64,000 bases of DNA, taken from the NCBI GenBank assembly GCA_030685235.1, contig MU839085.1, positions 558,001 through 622,000 of the forward strand, read 5' to 3'. This DNA comes from Copromyces sp. CBS 386.78. Its lineage: Eukaryota; Ascomycota; Sordariomycetes; Sordariales; Sordariaceae. Numbering within the stretch: position 1 is the first letter of the stretch; every line of letters starts with the position of its first letter. A program made the translations under genes and the position numbers. The notes beneath the pieces were generated by a model. It saw only the letters and a program-made list of their open reading frames with translations, ran no database searches and was not told the origin of the DNA. Below, one piece after another: positions 12,501-23,291 of this stretch.

Positions 12501-14459
12501 AAACCGTTTAATAATAGATTTTTTAAAGGAAATAGAAAATCGAGCCGTCTAATCGACGAAGGTAGTTGTTAAGTAGTTTATAATCCTAGTAAAAATCCTG
12601 CTTTCGAAGTAGGCGTAAAAATATAAAATTTATAATAAAATTAAGGTAGAAGGCGACCTTTTTCAATTATAACCGTAGAATTCCCCTTTCTTCCTATACT
12701 TCTACATTGATAGTCTTAAAATTTTTAATAAATATTTAAGAGTCTTTAGCCTAAATATAATCCTTTAGGGATACTATTCGAAATAAAAAAAAAAATTTAA
12801 TTTCGTTAAAAATATAAAAGGAAGCCTTAGAATCGAAGATCGCTAAATTTTTAAATAAATAAATATCCCTTCCATTATTCATATTAAAAGTACTTTATTT
12901 AATAAAAAATATTAAATTGTAAGTACCGATTTCTTATCGCCTTTAAACTTTTAAAGTAGCAATCTACGTAAAGGTAATAAAGCGGTCCTACATTTAGTTT
13001 TTAACTTTCTCTACTTTCTTACTAATTTTAGGAAACTTTTTAAAATTTTTATTAATAAACTTTTAAATAGAATTATTAGGCTTCTAAATAAGGTTATCTT
13101 TTATTTTAAATATTAAATACTAGTAGCGTATTATTAAGTAAAGGCTTCGCTCGTATACTTTATATAGCAGCGCAAATCCCTTTCTCTTTTTCGGCGGTAA
13201 AGAATTATTTACGTTTTTATCCGCGCTGCGTTTCTTTTTTATATATACCTTCCGCTTCTTTTTATAATTAGAATTAAAAGTATTTTCCTTCTTAAATATA
13301 AACTCTTTCGAACTAAATTAATTAATACCCTAGGTACTATAAATTATAGCTTTCTTATTAGCTAGTAGTATAGTACGTTCTAATATACCGACCCTTCTAA
13401 AATTAATAAATATATCCTTATAATTTAAAAACGAATCTTCTAAATTACAATTAAACTTCTAAATATTATTTATTTAAATAGGTTTATATTTGCGGGTTAT
13501 ATTAATAAAATCGGTAAACTATAAAGTAGGGGAAGTAGCTTCGTTAATATTTAATTTCTTACTATAGGCGATAAGGATTTCCTAATTTAAAACCTATTTT
13601 TCGAAATCTTTAAATAGTTTTTTAGCGGTCTCCTTAATAAAAGCCTAATATTTTTGCTACGCGGTAGCAATTTAGTCGATAGGCCAGTAATTAATTTAAT
13701 ACTTAATTTATTTTAACTATTTACAAGTAGATTTATCCTATTCGAAAGTAATATCGGCGAAATAGCTAGTAACGTAAATACTTATTTAATTATAGACTTC
13801 CGTATTAACGTCGTCGAAGTCCTTTTAATATTTATAGCAGGTATTATACATATTATTAACCTAATTGTAAATAACCTTTCCTTTTGCAATAAAATCCGTA
13901 GTAAGCTTAATTACTATATTCTCTTTAATATTTTATTCGGTATAGTATTTATTTTCCTTTTTAAAATCTTCCTTATTAAAATTTTACCTAGTTTTTTACT
14001 AGAATTAGGCGGTAGCGGTAGTCTCCGAACTATCTTCGTTAATTTAGGTTTAAATTTAGGTCTAGGCTATAATAATAATTATTATAATTATTATAATCGC
14101 TACAACCTTCTTAACCCGGATTCTTCTATTATATTTAATAAATTCTTTCTTTATTACTAGTATACAATCTTTCGCAGGCTTTATAAAGAAGAAGTCTTCC
14201 GGCTTAAGAGGTAGGACCCTTTAGATTATAAGCCCATCTTTAAGTAACTAATTGCCGAAGTTTTAATTACTTTTAATTAGTTATTTAAAGGCTTTGTACT
14301 AGTTAGGCCAATCGTTTTAGGTCTTGAGAACGACCGTAACGGCTTTATTAGTAGATTTTTTTAATAAAGATATAGCTAACGTTTTTAGTTTCGTAAGGAT
14401 ATTATTTGTATCGATTATTGTGGCGCTTCTATCGTGAATACGCAAATTAGACTATTAAT

Positions 14460-14638
14460 TATCAGATATGACTATATAGAATTAATTAATTGAAGAATGT
14501 GTCTAACTGACTCGCCCAGAAGGTTAGGGGGTGCTGGAGTATCCTAGAGGGTCCCAGAAACTAGTAATCTAGGGGGCTGGGCGGCTAACCCAGATTGAGT
14601 ATGGCCAGAAACCCAGATATCCACCCTCTAATCTGACA
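14460..14638 (-). repeat. 5' LTR of copia copy 1
   Basis: 179 bp, the same length as the partner LTR. It starts as TATCAGATATG (from TGTCAGATGTG) and ends with an intact ATCTGACA followed by the GCTGG duplication. Confidence 0.9.
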
Positions 14639-15077
14639 GCTGGATCTCGGGATCTTCATGACTCGTTCGTTGGCTGCTGATCATGGAAATCCAACCTAAC
14701 TTTTGGGTCGGTTGCTATTCGCTGTGTCATTTTAGAAAAAAAACACGGTATGCGATCTCGCCATCTGATTAAGAGCGGCTCCCGCGACTGTCATGCTCGT
14801 CGCTCGTCGCTTCTTCTTCTTCTTTTTTTTTTTTTTGTTTGTTTGGATTCTGTCTCAGTTGCCACTTGTTCATCCCTTGCTTCGTGTCATCTAGTGGTGT
14901 GTCGAGTTTAGTACGTACTTGCTTTTGCTTCCATTCCAGACAAGGGTTAGATATGCCAGGGCCTGATGCTTGCTTGCGACTCAGGAGATCTCATCAACCA
15001 TCATCCTTCATTTATCACCATCACCGCCACCGCCACCAGCACCACCACCGTCAGATACCCGACACACCAAATCGACA
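14639..15077. other. Intergenic; 3' flank of the DUF1308 gene
   Basis: Contains a CTT/T-rich tract near 14811-14836. The plus-strand frames that begin here are shadows of the minus-strand gene's low-complexity C-terminus. Confidence 0.5.
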
Positions 15078-17189
15078 TCACGACTGCTCCTCTTCCTCTT
15101 CATCCATATCCTCCTCCTCCCCTTCACCATCCTCGACATCCTTACTACCAGGATTCCTCTGCCCCCTCTCCTCCCTCGTCTGCAGCTTTCTCCCAAAACT
15201 CTGCTTATCCGCATGTCCAACCCCCTCCCAAGTCTTGGTGTCCGGCAACCCATACGTGCTGATTCCTCTCCCCCACGTCGTCCAGGGATTCGTCCACCTT
15301 GACACCTGCCACGGTACCTGTATCTTCCCGTCCTTATCCTTGGTGCATTCATCGTCCTCGGCAATCAACGCTTTCCAGTCTCGTGGCTTGTCTCTGTGAA
15401 TCAAATAACCTCCTAGGTGACGGTGCCAGATATCTGGAGGAATCTCGTTATTGTTCTTGTTTATTTTGCTTTGGCGGTAATCATCTTCGGCAGGTGCTGT
15501 CCAATGCGTGGCTAGCGAGAGACGGATCTGGCGCTCGATGCCGCGGTGGCCGGTGATTGTCGTTAGGCGATTTACCCATCCGTAGAGATAGACGGAGCGG
15601 TTCAGCCTTGACAAGTCGTTGGCGACGCCGAGGGCCATGGGCGGAAGCTTGCCTTGTTCGATTAGAGGGGAGACTTGTTCGAGTTCGATGTCGTCGACGA
15701 TTTCGACGGGGAGATGCAGATCATCGGGGACCGGGACAGCGGACCAGCGCTGCATTTCCGCCCGACGTTGTTCGGCGGTCAGACTGGCTGTTGGGAGGGG
15801 TTCTGAACTGTCTTGGGGACTGAGAAGAGCGGGGGGCGCGTCAGGAGGCAAGATAAACGAAGCGCGCACCTCCTCCGAGTGCGTAGATATCGACGCGATC
15901 AATTGGCGGAAGTACCGAGCGGCCAGACGTGTTGTCACCAGCTTCTTCCCCCGCAAAGCAGGGTACAACACCTTGGCCAGAATTTCCTCACGCGGCACCA
16001 GCTCGTTACTGTCGGTCGTGTGGTCCGATACCGACCTGGCGATCACCTTTTGCTGAAACTTGGGCAGCAAATCGACGAGGCCGTGATGCAAGTCCGTCAC
16101 TAGCGAGACCAGCACGCTCGGGTCGAGGTTGGCTGTGGGTGTGATGGGTCCGCAGTCGTCGGATACGAGGGGGTCGCGTTCGTCGACGAGGGCGGACAAA
16201 GCCGTGTCGAGCGATGGGGGCGCGTCGGCGAGGAGGGGGCTGTCGGCGCAACTGACCGTCACAGAAACATGGTCGCCACCGATCCTTTCGCGAATGTATT
16301 GCAGCATCCTGTCCACGGGCTCGGACTCGCCATCGCGCAGGCCCGGAAGAAGGAGGTGAATATGATGGCAGTGGTTCCACCTCGCAGCGAGGATGACCTT
16401 TTTGATGGACTCGGCGAACTCGGTATTCCCCAGTGCTTCCGAGACGCCGTTTCTGCCCGCGATCCCGTTCCCGTTCCCATTGTGTTGGTCCTCATTATCG
16501 CTGTATGCCGTATCATCCTCCTCCTCTTCTTCATCGCTCTCCCATCCATCCACAGCGATTTGGTAGGCTAGCGTCTTGGGCGAGATGGAAACAAACTTCA
16601 ACCACGTCGCTCCGCTATCAATAACGGCGTCAACAGCAATCGGCCTTTCCAGCAGGGGTTTATCTTTGTGTGACAACCATCCATGTCCAGAAGGCACGGG
16701 CTTCTTCGGGCTTCTCGCGAACTCTTTGTTAACAGCCACGAGGCCGCGACATTTCTTGATGACGGACCACCTGTCGTCCCAGCAGCAACTGCGCATGCCA
16801 AAGTACTGGGCGGGGGTGAAGAGCGGTTTCGGTTCTTTGGTATCATCACCATCTTCGTTCGATGCGGTCGAGGGAGGAGAAGGAGGGGATGGTTGCGACG
16901 CCTTCTTGGCTTTGAGCTTGTCGAGGGTGCGCTGTTGGACTTTGAGGAGGGTGTAGAGGCCGCGGATCGGCTTTGACGCTGACTCGGCTTTGGTATGGAG
17001 CTGGGAGAGCTCATCGACGCAGGTCGTCCATTCTTGTATGAGGGCTTCGATGCATTCTTGGAGAGCGGCGCCTTCGAGTGGTTCGCCGCGGTGTTCGTGA
17101 TACGACTTGTGGCCGTTGCTGGGGGATTGCGATGGCCATGGTTGGGCTGGTGGTGGTGCCCCTCCCTCGCTTTCGTTGTGCGCCGTCAT
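15078..17189 (-). CDS. DUF1308 (UPF0415/C7orf25-like) domain protein
   Basis: A single exon of 703 residues when started at the ATG at 17189 (MTAHNESEGG). The open frame extends further upstream, but that part is Cys/Leu-rich and poorly biased, so I use the later start. After a helical N-terminal region with a Lys-rich linker comes RPIAVDAVIDSGATWLKFVSISPKT. This matches the DUF1308 pattern of an aspartate-containing D-V/I-V-x-x-GG/SG-x-x-W-x-K-V strand, seen in the animal C7orf25 family. An acidic insertion (SDEEEEEDDTAYSDNED) follows. The second conserved part, from about EILAKVLYPALRGKKLVTTRLAARYF, corresponds to the C-terminal portion of the family. The tail is highly acidic. The family is widespread in eukaryotes and its biochemical role is unclear to me. 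There is no signal peptide. Confidence 0.8.
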   Translation of the reverse strand: MTAHNESEGGAPPPAQPWPSQSPSNGHKSYHEHRGEPLEGAALQECIEALIQEWTTCVDELSQLHTKAESASKPIRGLYTLLKVQQRTLDKLKAKKASQPSPPSPPSTASNEDGDDTKEPKPLFTPAQYFGMRSCCWDDRWSVIKKCRGLVAVNKEFARSPKKPVPSGHGWLSHKDKPLLERPIAVDAVIDSGATWLKFVSISPKTLAYQIAVDGWESDEEEEEDDTAYSDNEDQHNGNGNGIAGRNGVSEALGNTEFAESIKKVILAARWNHCHHIHLLLPGLRDGESEPVDRMLQYIRERIGGDHVSVTVSCADSPLLADAPPSLDTALSALVDERDPLVSDDCGPITPTANLDPSVLVSLVTDLHHGLVDLLPKFQQKVIARSVSDHTTDSNELVPREEILAKVLYPALRGKKLVTTRLAARYFRQLIASISTHSEEVRASFILPPDAPPALLSPQDSSEPLPTASLTAEQRRAEMQRWSAVPVPDDLHLPVEIVDDIELEQVSPLIEQGKLPPMALGVANDLSRLNRSVYLYGWVNRLTTITGHRGIERQIRLSLATHWTAPAEDDYRQSKINKNNNEIPPDIWHRHLGGYLIHRDKPRDWKALIAEDDECTKDKDGKIQVPWQVSRWTNPWTTWGRGISTYGLPDTKTWEGVGHADKQSFGRKLQTREERGQRNPGSKDVEDGEGEEEDMDEEEEEQS

Positions 17190-17721
17190 GCCCGATCTCG
17201 TGCGCCGTAGGTCTGCCGGTCTTGGTGGGATAAGGATGCGTAAGTTATGCCCGCAAGAGATGCAATTGAGTCGGAGGTAAAAATGAAACGTGGTGCAAGA
17301 CTGTTTGCAAAAAAGTGGAAGAAGGGAGATTCCAGCACTGGCAAGCGCCGTGAGCCCGTGACACATTCGCGACAGCGCGACAGCCTGGCGCTCCCGAGGG
17401 GCATTTGGCAGAGGGGTAACAGTCATTACAGTGGGGCCAGCTGCGGACAGCTGTGATGGCGAAGCTCGGACTGGTCAAGGGTTAGGGTATTTCCAGGGGG
17501 CAAGTGTAAGTGATGACTCTTCAAACAATTTGTTAGTTTAAAAATCAGCATTGGCACATGTGCAGAGTATGATAGGGAGGCAGGAAATTTAGAGAGTTAA
17601 TCTGGTTAATTTCAGTTTAATTGGTACGGTATAGCTAGTTTCGAAGGTATGGCAGCGCAGTATCCCAGCAGCTTGTGAGCTAATCAACGATGTGGTCTAT
17701 CGGATTTTGCTCACTTGCGAC
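17190..17721. other. Intergenic; promoter side of the DUF1308 gene
   Basis: No gene seen. Ends at the target duplication of the MITE. Confidence 0.5.
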
Positions 17722-18198
17722 CAGGGTCCTACTTAACGCAAAGGTGTTGCAAGTAAAGCAAATCCACCCTCTCCTTAGGCAACGCAAATCTGTATAAAGA
17801 GTCAGCAAATTAACACAAATCTACATATAGATTTGCTTTGTCAAATTTACGTATTTACATATTTGCGTATTTCTCCTATTAGAGCATTAGATTTCTATAA
17901 GCGACATACTTCTCTGGTGCGTGTAGTGTGATTTCTGCTGTAGAAGTCCGGGTATAGATATAAGTATAAAATTTCGTATATTGGCCGAGAAACGAGAGAC
18001 TATAGTAAAAAGGTAAGGTAGTTTCTATAATTCTAGTAGGAACCGGAAGGTTAATATATACTGCAAAAAAAATATTCCGAAGCAAATCAGACAACGCAAA
18101 GCAAATCTCATTTTAAACAACGCAAATCTAAATCAGAATATCGTAAACAAGGCAAATGCGACCTCAGATTTGCTTTGTTTGCGTTATGTAGGACCCTG
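17722..18198. mobile_element. hAT-type MITE, 477 bp, with 8-bp target duplication
   Basis: The ends are inverted repeats that begin CAGGGTCCTAC and continue W-TAACGCAAA on both sides, about 21 of 22 bases matching. They are flanked by a perfect 8-bp direct repeat CTTGCGAC (17714-17721 and 18199-18206). An 8-bp duplication and CAGNG ends are hallmarks of the hAT superfamily. The inside is AT-rich and dotted with GCAAATC/GATTTGC motifs in both orientations, as expected of subterminal transposase-binding sites. It contains no credible ORF. The motif AGATTTGCTTTGT is also found just inside the end of the hAT element at 27857, which suggests related families. Confidence 0.88.
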
Positions 18199-18206
18199 CT
18201 TGCGAC

Positions 18207-18771
18207 TATCTATGACCATGCTTCTCTTCTGACCCTCAAAATTCTCCATGCTTCCCCTAAGGCTATCTGTCTTGCTTTTTCGCTCCGATACTAATGCTAA
18301 TGCTCATTTCCTGAACTCCCAGTTCATCACCCTCAAGTATCACGGGCTTCACTTACTTCCATTCGTATCAACCCTCATCGGCGCCCAAACATACTTGGAC
18401 CCCGTCCCGCCCTTCGAATCCCACGATCCGCAATATGGAGCTTGGCATCTCATTGGGGGAACGGAGTACTTCCGAGTGATCTTGTATACCAAAGATGAGG
18501 TACCATGGTTGCTGTCATTTCAGCCGGACTCAAGGTTACGGTACTGTACCGTCTTCCCCGGATTTGCATCGGACTGAGTGCAGTCACTCGGGGAGTATGG
18601 GCCGATGGGGTAGCTTTGATTGAACTCCACTCTTTTTGGAATTGTAAAAACGATCCATTTCGTGTCAGAAACGAAGGAAGTGGTCAACGAAAGCGCTCCT
18701 GAAAGAAAACGAGAAAGGTCTTTAATATAGACTGGTCACGCACAATAGTGCATCAACCAATGAGATGTAAT
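18207..18771. other. Intergenic, no gene seen
   Basis: A 109-codon plus frame at 18248-18577 lacks C-biased codons, has no supporting context and is not called. Confidence 0.45.
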
Positions 18772-18853
18772 GGCGTGGTGGCAGAGTGGTCTAATGCGCA
18801 AGACTAGAAATCTTGTTCCTTCGGGAGCGTCTGTTCGAATCAGGCCCACGTCG
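18772..18853 (+). tRNA. tRNA-Ser (AGA anticodon)
   Basis: 82 nt folding as a class II tRNA. The acceptor stem GGCGTGG pairs with CCACGTC (one G-U), the discriminator is G, and the D-stem is GCA/TGC. The anticodon stem CAAGA/TCTTG closes the loop CTAGAAA with anticodon AGA. The long variable arm TCC-TTCG-GGA has a UUCG tetraloop. The T-arm has TTCGAAT. It reads UCU serine codons and has no intron. The 3' CCA is not encoded, as usual in eukaryotes. Confidence 0.95.
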
Positions 18854-18872
18854 CACGATGATCACCAATAAC

Positions 18873-18882
18873 TTTTTTTTTT
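18873..18882 (+). terminator. RNA polymerase III terminator of tRNA-Ser
   Basis: A run of ten T residues starts 20 bases after the tRNA 3' end, the standard Pol III stop signal. Confidence 0.85.
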
Positions 18883-19104
18883 CCTTTTTCACTTATCGAT
18901 ATCGCTTCGTTCTCCTTTTCTTGATTTTTTTGAACTTGTTTTCGACCATGAACCGTTGTGTACAAGAGAAAAGCTATGGGTTTGAATAAGGTAGTGGGTC
19001 CATGACTGATATTCTCTTCCATGTTTACTTGCCCCTTTACCCTGCAGGTGCCATCATGACGATTTGGATCTTGACGCCTCCCCAGAGGTCTGAGGTACCT
19101 CCCC

Positions 19105-19741
19105 CTACATCCTGACATAACAATTCACAAACTGCCCCCCATCCTCGCCCAAGGTCCCACACCTCTCATCACTCGGCACATCCAGATGCTGACCAGACCA
19201 CTCGATCCACACATTATCCCAATTATCATCGCGACCCCCCGTGGCGCACGCATGTCCGCCATGAATCCTGACCTTGGACGGCAGGTCGGCGTGCTCAAAG
19301 TCGGTCCAGTGGTCGTCCCAGCCCTTTTTCTTCTTCTTGTGGGAGTCGCCTTCGCCTTCGCCGCAGTCCAGGTTCTTGGAAAGAAGGAAGCCCTTGCCGG
19401 GACCGCCCGTGATCATAACGTGGGATTTGATCCAGTCCGTGGCGTCGGAGAAATCGGTCGAGTTTAAGCCGGGTTGGGTGCGGTAGGCGCCGAGGGTTAT
19501 GAGGTAGGTGTCGCTGACGGATTGACGAATAGAGTGTGAGGGAGGTACCTAGTGTACGGGGAAAGGAGGCTTACCAGGAGTAGACACCCCATGGGTCTTC
19601 CCATGTACAGGAATTGTCGTCACGGGTGTGGAGTTCAAGTTCCGAGTCGGAAACATTGCCTTGGAGTACCTCTAGAGGCGATGCCAAAGCGGCTTGGGTG
19701 AGGAGAACATGAATGGCAGCAAAAGCGTTGAAGAGGTGCAT
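19105..19741 (-). CDS. Small secreted protein, paralogue A
   Basis: Two exons, 19575-19741 and 19105-19513, giving about 191 residues. The 61-nt intron has a GTAAGC donor and a CGTCAG acceptor, in phase 2. The start at 19741 (MHLFNAFAAIHVLLTQAALAS) gives a typical signal peptide of about 20 residues. After a short acidic pro-region ending in TRDD comes the mature part, with Cys near WEDP, a Gly-rich middle, a Lys run and a C-terminal block HGGHAC...DNVWIEWSGQHLDVPSDERC...CYVRM. That block is shared with the neighbour at 20348-21140, as are the intron position and phase, so the two are tandem paralogues. I do not recognise the family. Secretion is inferred from the signal peptide. Confidence 0.78.
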
Positions 19742-20347
19742 TGTGACTGCCTCGTTTGATGGTTGGGGTTGTTCCGGGCTTGAGACAGACTGCAAACTGT
19801 CTTGCCTGCTGACAGAGATAGATATATGTCGGTTTGGTACACCCCCAAAGACGGGTAACGGGAACGACGGCGAATAAGCACCTACCTTAGTTTAACGTCA
19901 CTCGAATGAATCGTGGCCATTGGCAGTTTTGTTCCTTCTACTCTCTCAGAGCATGTTGTCCGTAGTACCCGCGGGGTTTCCTCTCACAGCATTCTTCCGT
20001 TTTACGTCTCGTCCGAAGTGAACAGAACAAGTACCAAGCAAGCAACACGGTGTGTCTCGAATTGAATCCCAAACATTGAACCTCCCTCGTCCAACATTTA
20101 AACTCGGAGCCTCATCTCCGCATCCCCCACGGGGTCTGTCTCACTGCCCCTCAACTGGTCTCACATAAGGTACTGGCTGAACGACTGAACCCTTCCTGTA
20201 TGTCTAGACCGTGCCCTCTCCTCCTCGCTGCCTCCAGTCCTATTTCCTCCCCACCTCCAGTCCCCACCTCCAGTCTCCCCCTCCCCTCACCCCCCAAGTC
20301 CCAGCCAGCCCTCCCTCCCTCCCTCCCTCCCTAGTCCCGTCCCTACC
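19742..20347. other. Spacer between the two secreted-protein paralogues
   Basis: About 600 bp without a gene. The right part is C-rich and ends in a CTCC tandem repeat. Confidence 0.5.
20311..20332. repeat. CTCC tetranucleotide repeat
   Basis: About five perfect CTCC units within a longer pyrimidine-rich stretch just 3' of paralogue B. Confidence 0.85.
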
Positions 20348-21140
20348 TTAATCCCTCCTCAAAACACACCTAAACCCCACCCCCCCATCCCACCTACACC
20401 TCCCATCCTCCGGCACATTCACATGCTCTCCCGCATAATTAACCCACGTATTATCATACGGCCCATTATACGCATTCTCATTACACGCGTTCCCGCCATG
20501 GGTATCGATCGTCCACGGCAGCACCGACGCAAAGCTCTTCCACTGATCGCCCGCGCAGTTTAACGCCGACTTGATCTCGAGGATGTTCGTGCTGTTGACG
20601 AAGGGCGTGTACATGTACGCGTTGGTGACGTTGAGCATGTAGATGAAGAGGTAGTTTTTTGTGATGACGGAGGCGAGGTTGGCGTGGCCTAGGAGGATGG
20701 AGAATTCGTTGCTGTTCGTGGTGGACATGGGAAGAAAGAGGTGGGGGTGTTAGCTAGGATTGGACTGGACTGGATCATGGAATTGAACGTCAAGGTAGAA
20801 GCGGTGGGAGTTGGTTGGTTGGCAACTGAACTGGGTGGACTTGGATGAAATGTGACTTCAAATTGACTGGACATACATACCATTTCAGATATCCATGACC
20901 GTCGGTCCATGTCACGCAGTTCGACTCAGTCGAGTCATCTGCGGCGTCGCGAGTGTCCATGTCCAATTCCGAGTTTGAGCTTGTCCTCTCCACGTCCACG
21001 GTGACGGCATCAGCGTTGCCCTTTTCGAGGTCCATGTCATGGCCAAAGCGTGAAGGAGCCGCACGCGCTGAGGCGAGAGCGGCCGACAGTGACAGAACGA
21101 CCACAACAACATGAAGAAAAAAGAGTGTTTTGTGTTTCAT
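20348..21140 (-). CDS. Small secreted protein, paralogue B
   Basis: Two exons, 20881-21140 and 20348-20711, giving about 207 residues. The intron at 20712-20880 has a GTATGT donor, a CTAAC branch sequence and an AACAG acceptor, in phase 2 as in paralogue A. The N-terminus (MKHKTLFFLHVVVVVLSLSAALASA) is a clear signal peptide, followed by an acidic pro-region ending in DTRDAADD. The mature part has a Cys in NCVTW and an NVTN possible glycosylation site. It carries the shared block THGGNAC...DNTWVNYAGEHVNVPEDGRC, then FRCVLRRD at the end. Conserved Cys residues suggest disulfides. Function unknown. The pair is on the same strand, about 600 bp apart. Confidence 0.8.
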
Positions 21141-22047
21141 GGTGACTTTTGCTGTCTGGTAGAGCGGAAAGATTGATGGTGATAGTCGACTGATGATGGG
21201 GTGAGAAGGCGACGTGAATTAAGCGCGTATTATCCGCTGTTTGATCGTCCAAGTGTTGTAGGATGGGATGGAAGACACGAAAGGACAGTAAAAAACGGAA
21301 AGATGAAGACGGGTTGTGCAACCCAGGACAAATCCCAACTGAGGCAAAGTCCTTCCATTACACAAACCCAATCCTCGCTTCCATGTCCCCGACCAAGCCA
21401 GTGTGAACCACCGGTATTGTCTGTTGTATGCAGCTTTTGAGCCTCAAAGGACAATGCCATCTCTGTAGACTGGACCCAAATTTACGTTGCAACTCGCATA
21501 CAGCTGACGACTACCTCTACTTGGTAACCCCAGTAGTGCCCTGGTGACAACCTGTTCCCCATTTGTCAGCGCCGTTACCCCATTGAGAGGCCACGATTGA
21601 AACAAAAACCCTTCGTTTGATGTCAACATGGCCTAGCAGGACTCCAGATTCTCCAGCGGCCGGTACTTCTTCCCGTCTTGATGTTGCACGAGATCGGGAG
21701 CTGGTGTGATAATGGCGGCATGATGCGGCCGAGAGCGGGAACGGCTGGAACGGCTGACTTGGACCCAGACGGTTGTGGGTGAAAGGTGACCGATGTCTTA
21801 CACCAGATACACAAACACCATGGCAAAGATACTAGAGTATCGCCGTAGTGTATGGAACACTTCTTTTTAGTATTCCGCTATAAGGCTCGATTCCCGAACG
21901 GGGACTGCGCTATGGATTCCTCGCAACTTTGTTCTCATCTCTTTCATCAAGTGGTTAATCCCGCTGTGGTGCACCTGGATCCTGTCTACAGGCAAGTACC
22001 TCTGCTCTCGCCCTTTTCGCATGACATGACACACCATTCCACCCATG
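21141..22047. other. Intergenic, no gene seen
   Basis: Carries the promoter of paralogue B. Open frames on both strands are short and unbiased. Confidence 0.5.
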
Positions 22048-23291
22048 TCAAAATCCAGCCACATTGTACAGCCAGTCCTTCCTGTCTTCACATCTCTTTA
22101 AAAGCCACTGTTGACACTCCGGTGACATGGCGCGGAAATTCCTTGCCATCCTGCGAATAGCACCACCTTCAGAGATGATCTTGCTGAGCATCGTCCAGGT
22201 GCCTTTGCCTAGAACCATTCAAGAGGCCGTCAGCGTCACATGTCCTTGCAATGACTGGCGAGTGACGAGAAGAAGTGATGTAGATAAATAGGGTACTCAC
22301 CATGTCCATTCGTCTGAATCAAATACTCGTGTATATCAGGGTAACCGTCCCCGCGACTGGCCTTGTGAACATCGACGCCGGCCCGCATTGGCCTACCCAT
22401 CCACGGGGCAATGCCAGAGAACGGTGAATTAATTGCGTGTACCCATTCATAGCTTCGTGGTAATGGCATCAGCTTCTTGTTGAAGAACGTCCTGGTCCCA
22501 GCTTGGTTCTCGACCTTGATCCAAAGCTCAAAAATTGCCGTCACAGAATGCGAGCGAATGGGCATGTCGTCAGGGATCTTGGGGGCTTTGATGCAGTTCT
22601 GGAGAATGAGCATGTAATCTGATGCGTCCCACGGGCAATCGAAACTAGAGGTAGGGTCGCGCTTTTCCTGACTAGAGGCAGGGAATGACAGTCCGAGAAC
22701 AAAGTTTGTGGCATCCGAGTATACCCGCCACAAGTTTTCGGGTGCTGGTCGAGGTATCTCGAACGACATCATGGAGGGTTCCATGACAGGTTCCATGACA
22801 TTGATGCCGCCCGGCTGTCGTTCCATAAAGCGGCGGAGATAGTAATCCGCCTCGTAAATTCCGATACGCCTGTCAGCAATGGTTGATGCAGAGCATGAGG
22901 ACCGGAAAAACTCTTCAGTGCCGTCAAAACGAGAGTTGGTCAAGCCGAGGGGGAAGGCGAACCAGTCCTGTTTCCAGGGTTCCTTGTTGGGATCCTGATC
23001 GGGACCGCGGATGGGTAAGGTAAAGCTTTGCCGCTTCATGTCATCGGACCACTTGTATTCAACGCCCGTCTCGGGATCTCTGAAGTTGTTACCATGCATC
23101 TCTGTTGAACCAATGTTCACTTCCCAGGTGTACGTGATGCGGAAATCGTGGAGGTGGTTCCACCAGTCCTTCTCCGGGAGGCCGCTGCCATCTGGGCCCC
23201 CGCGCTTGAAGGGTAAGGCAATTTCCCAGAGAGTTGTCTCTTCGGTGACGTGCTCGGGGGGGCCGATGTACTTGAAATAATCCGACGTCAT
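22048..23291 (-). CDS. Conserved-looking protein of unknown function, two exons
   Basis: Exons 22301-23291 and 22048-22208 give about 383 residues. The intron at 22209-22300 (92 nt) has a GTGAGT donor and a TTCTAG acceptor. Reading straight through would end in an unlikely tail (YPIYLHHFFSS). Splicing instead gives NGHGKGTWTMLSKIISEGGAIRRMARNF...WLLKRCEDRKDWLY, which has gene-like codon use and a sensible helix. The N-terminal 350 residues are rich in Trp, Asp and Pro and look like a soluble beta-rich or mixed fold. There is no signal peptide, membrane helix or motif I can name. The start at 23291 is the first ATG of the frame. Confidence 0.72.

Larger units (their letters stand above)
9127..14638 (-). 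mobile_element. RIP-mutated Ty1/copia LTR retrotransposon, copy 1
   Basis: A full-length element of 5512 bp, bounded by 5-bp target duplications GCTGG (9122-9126 and 14639-14643). Its two LTRs are each 179 bp and start and end as TGTCAGAT...ATCTGACA before mutation. The interior is extremely TA-rich with stops in all frames, as expected from RIP. Near 10410-10460 the minus strand still reads like the copia reverse transcriptase block around FKRGRILIFYYVDD, with the Asp codons changed towards Asn. A purine-rich tract lies just inside the left LTR on the minus strand (AAGTAAAGGGG), so the element runs right to left. The same family is present at 37632-50901. Confidence 0.9.

Noticed and set aside
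14839..15399. Plus-strand Ser/His-rich frames
   Set aside because: Shadows of the acidic, low-complexity C-terminus of the minus-strand DUF1308 gene.
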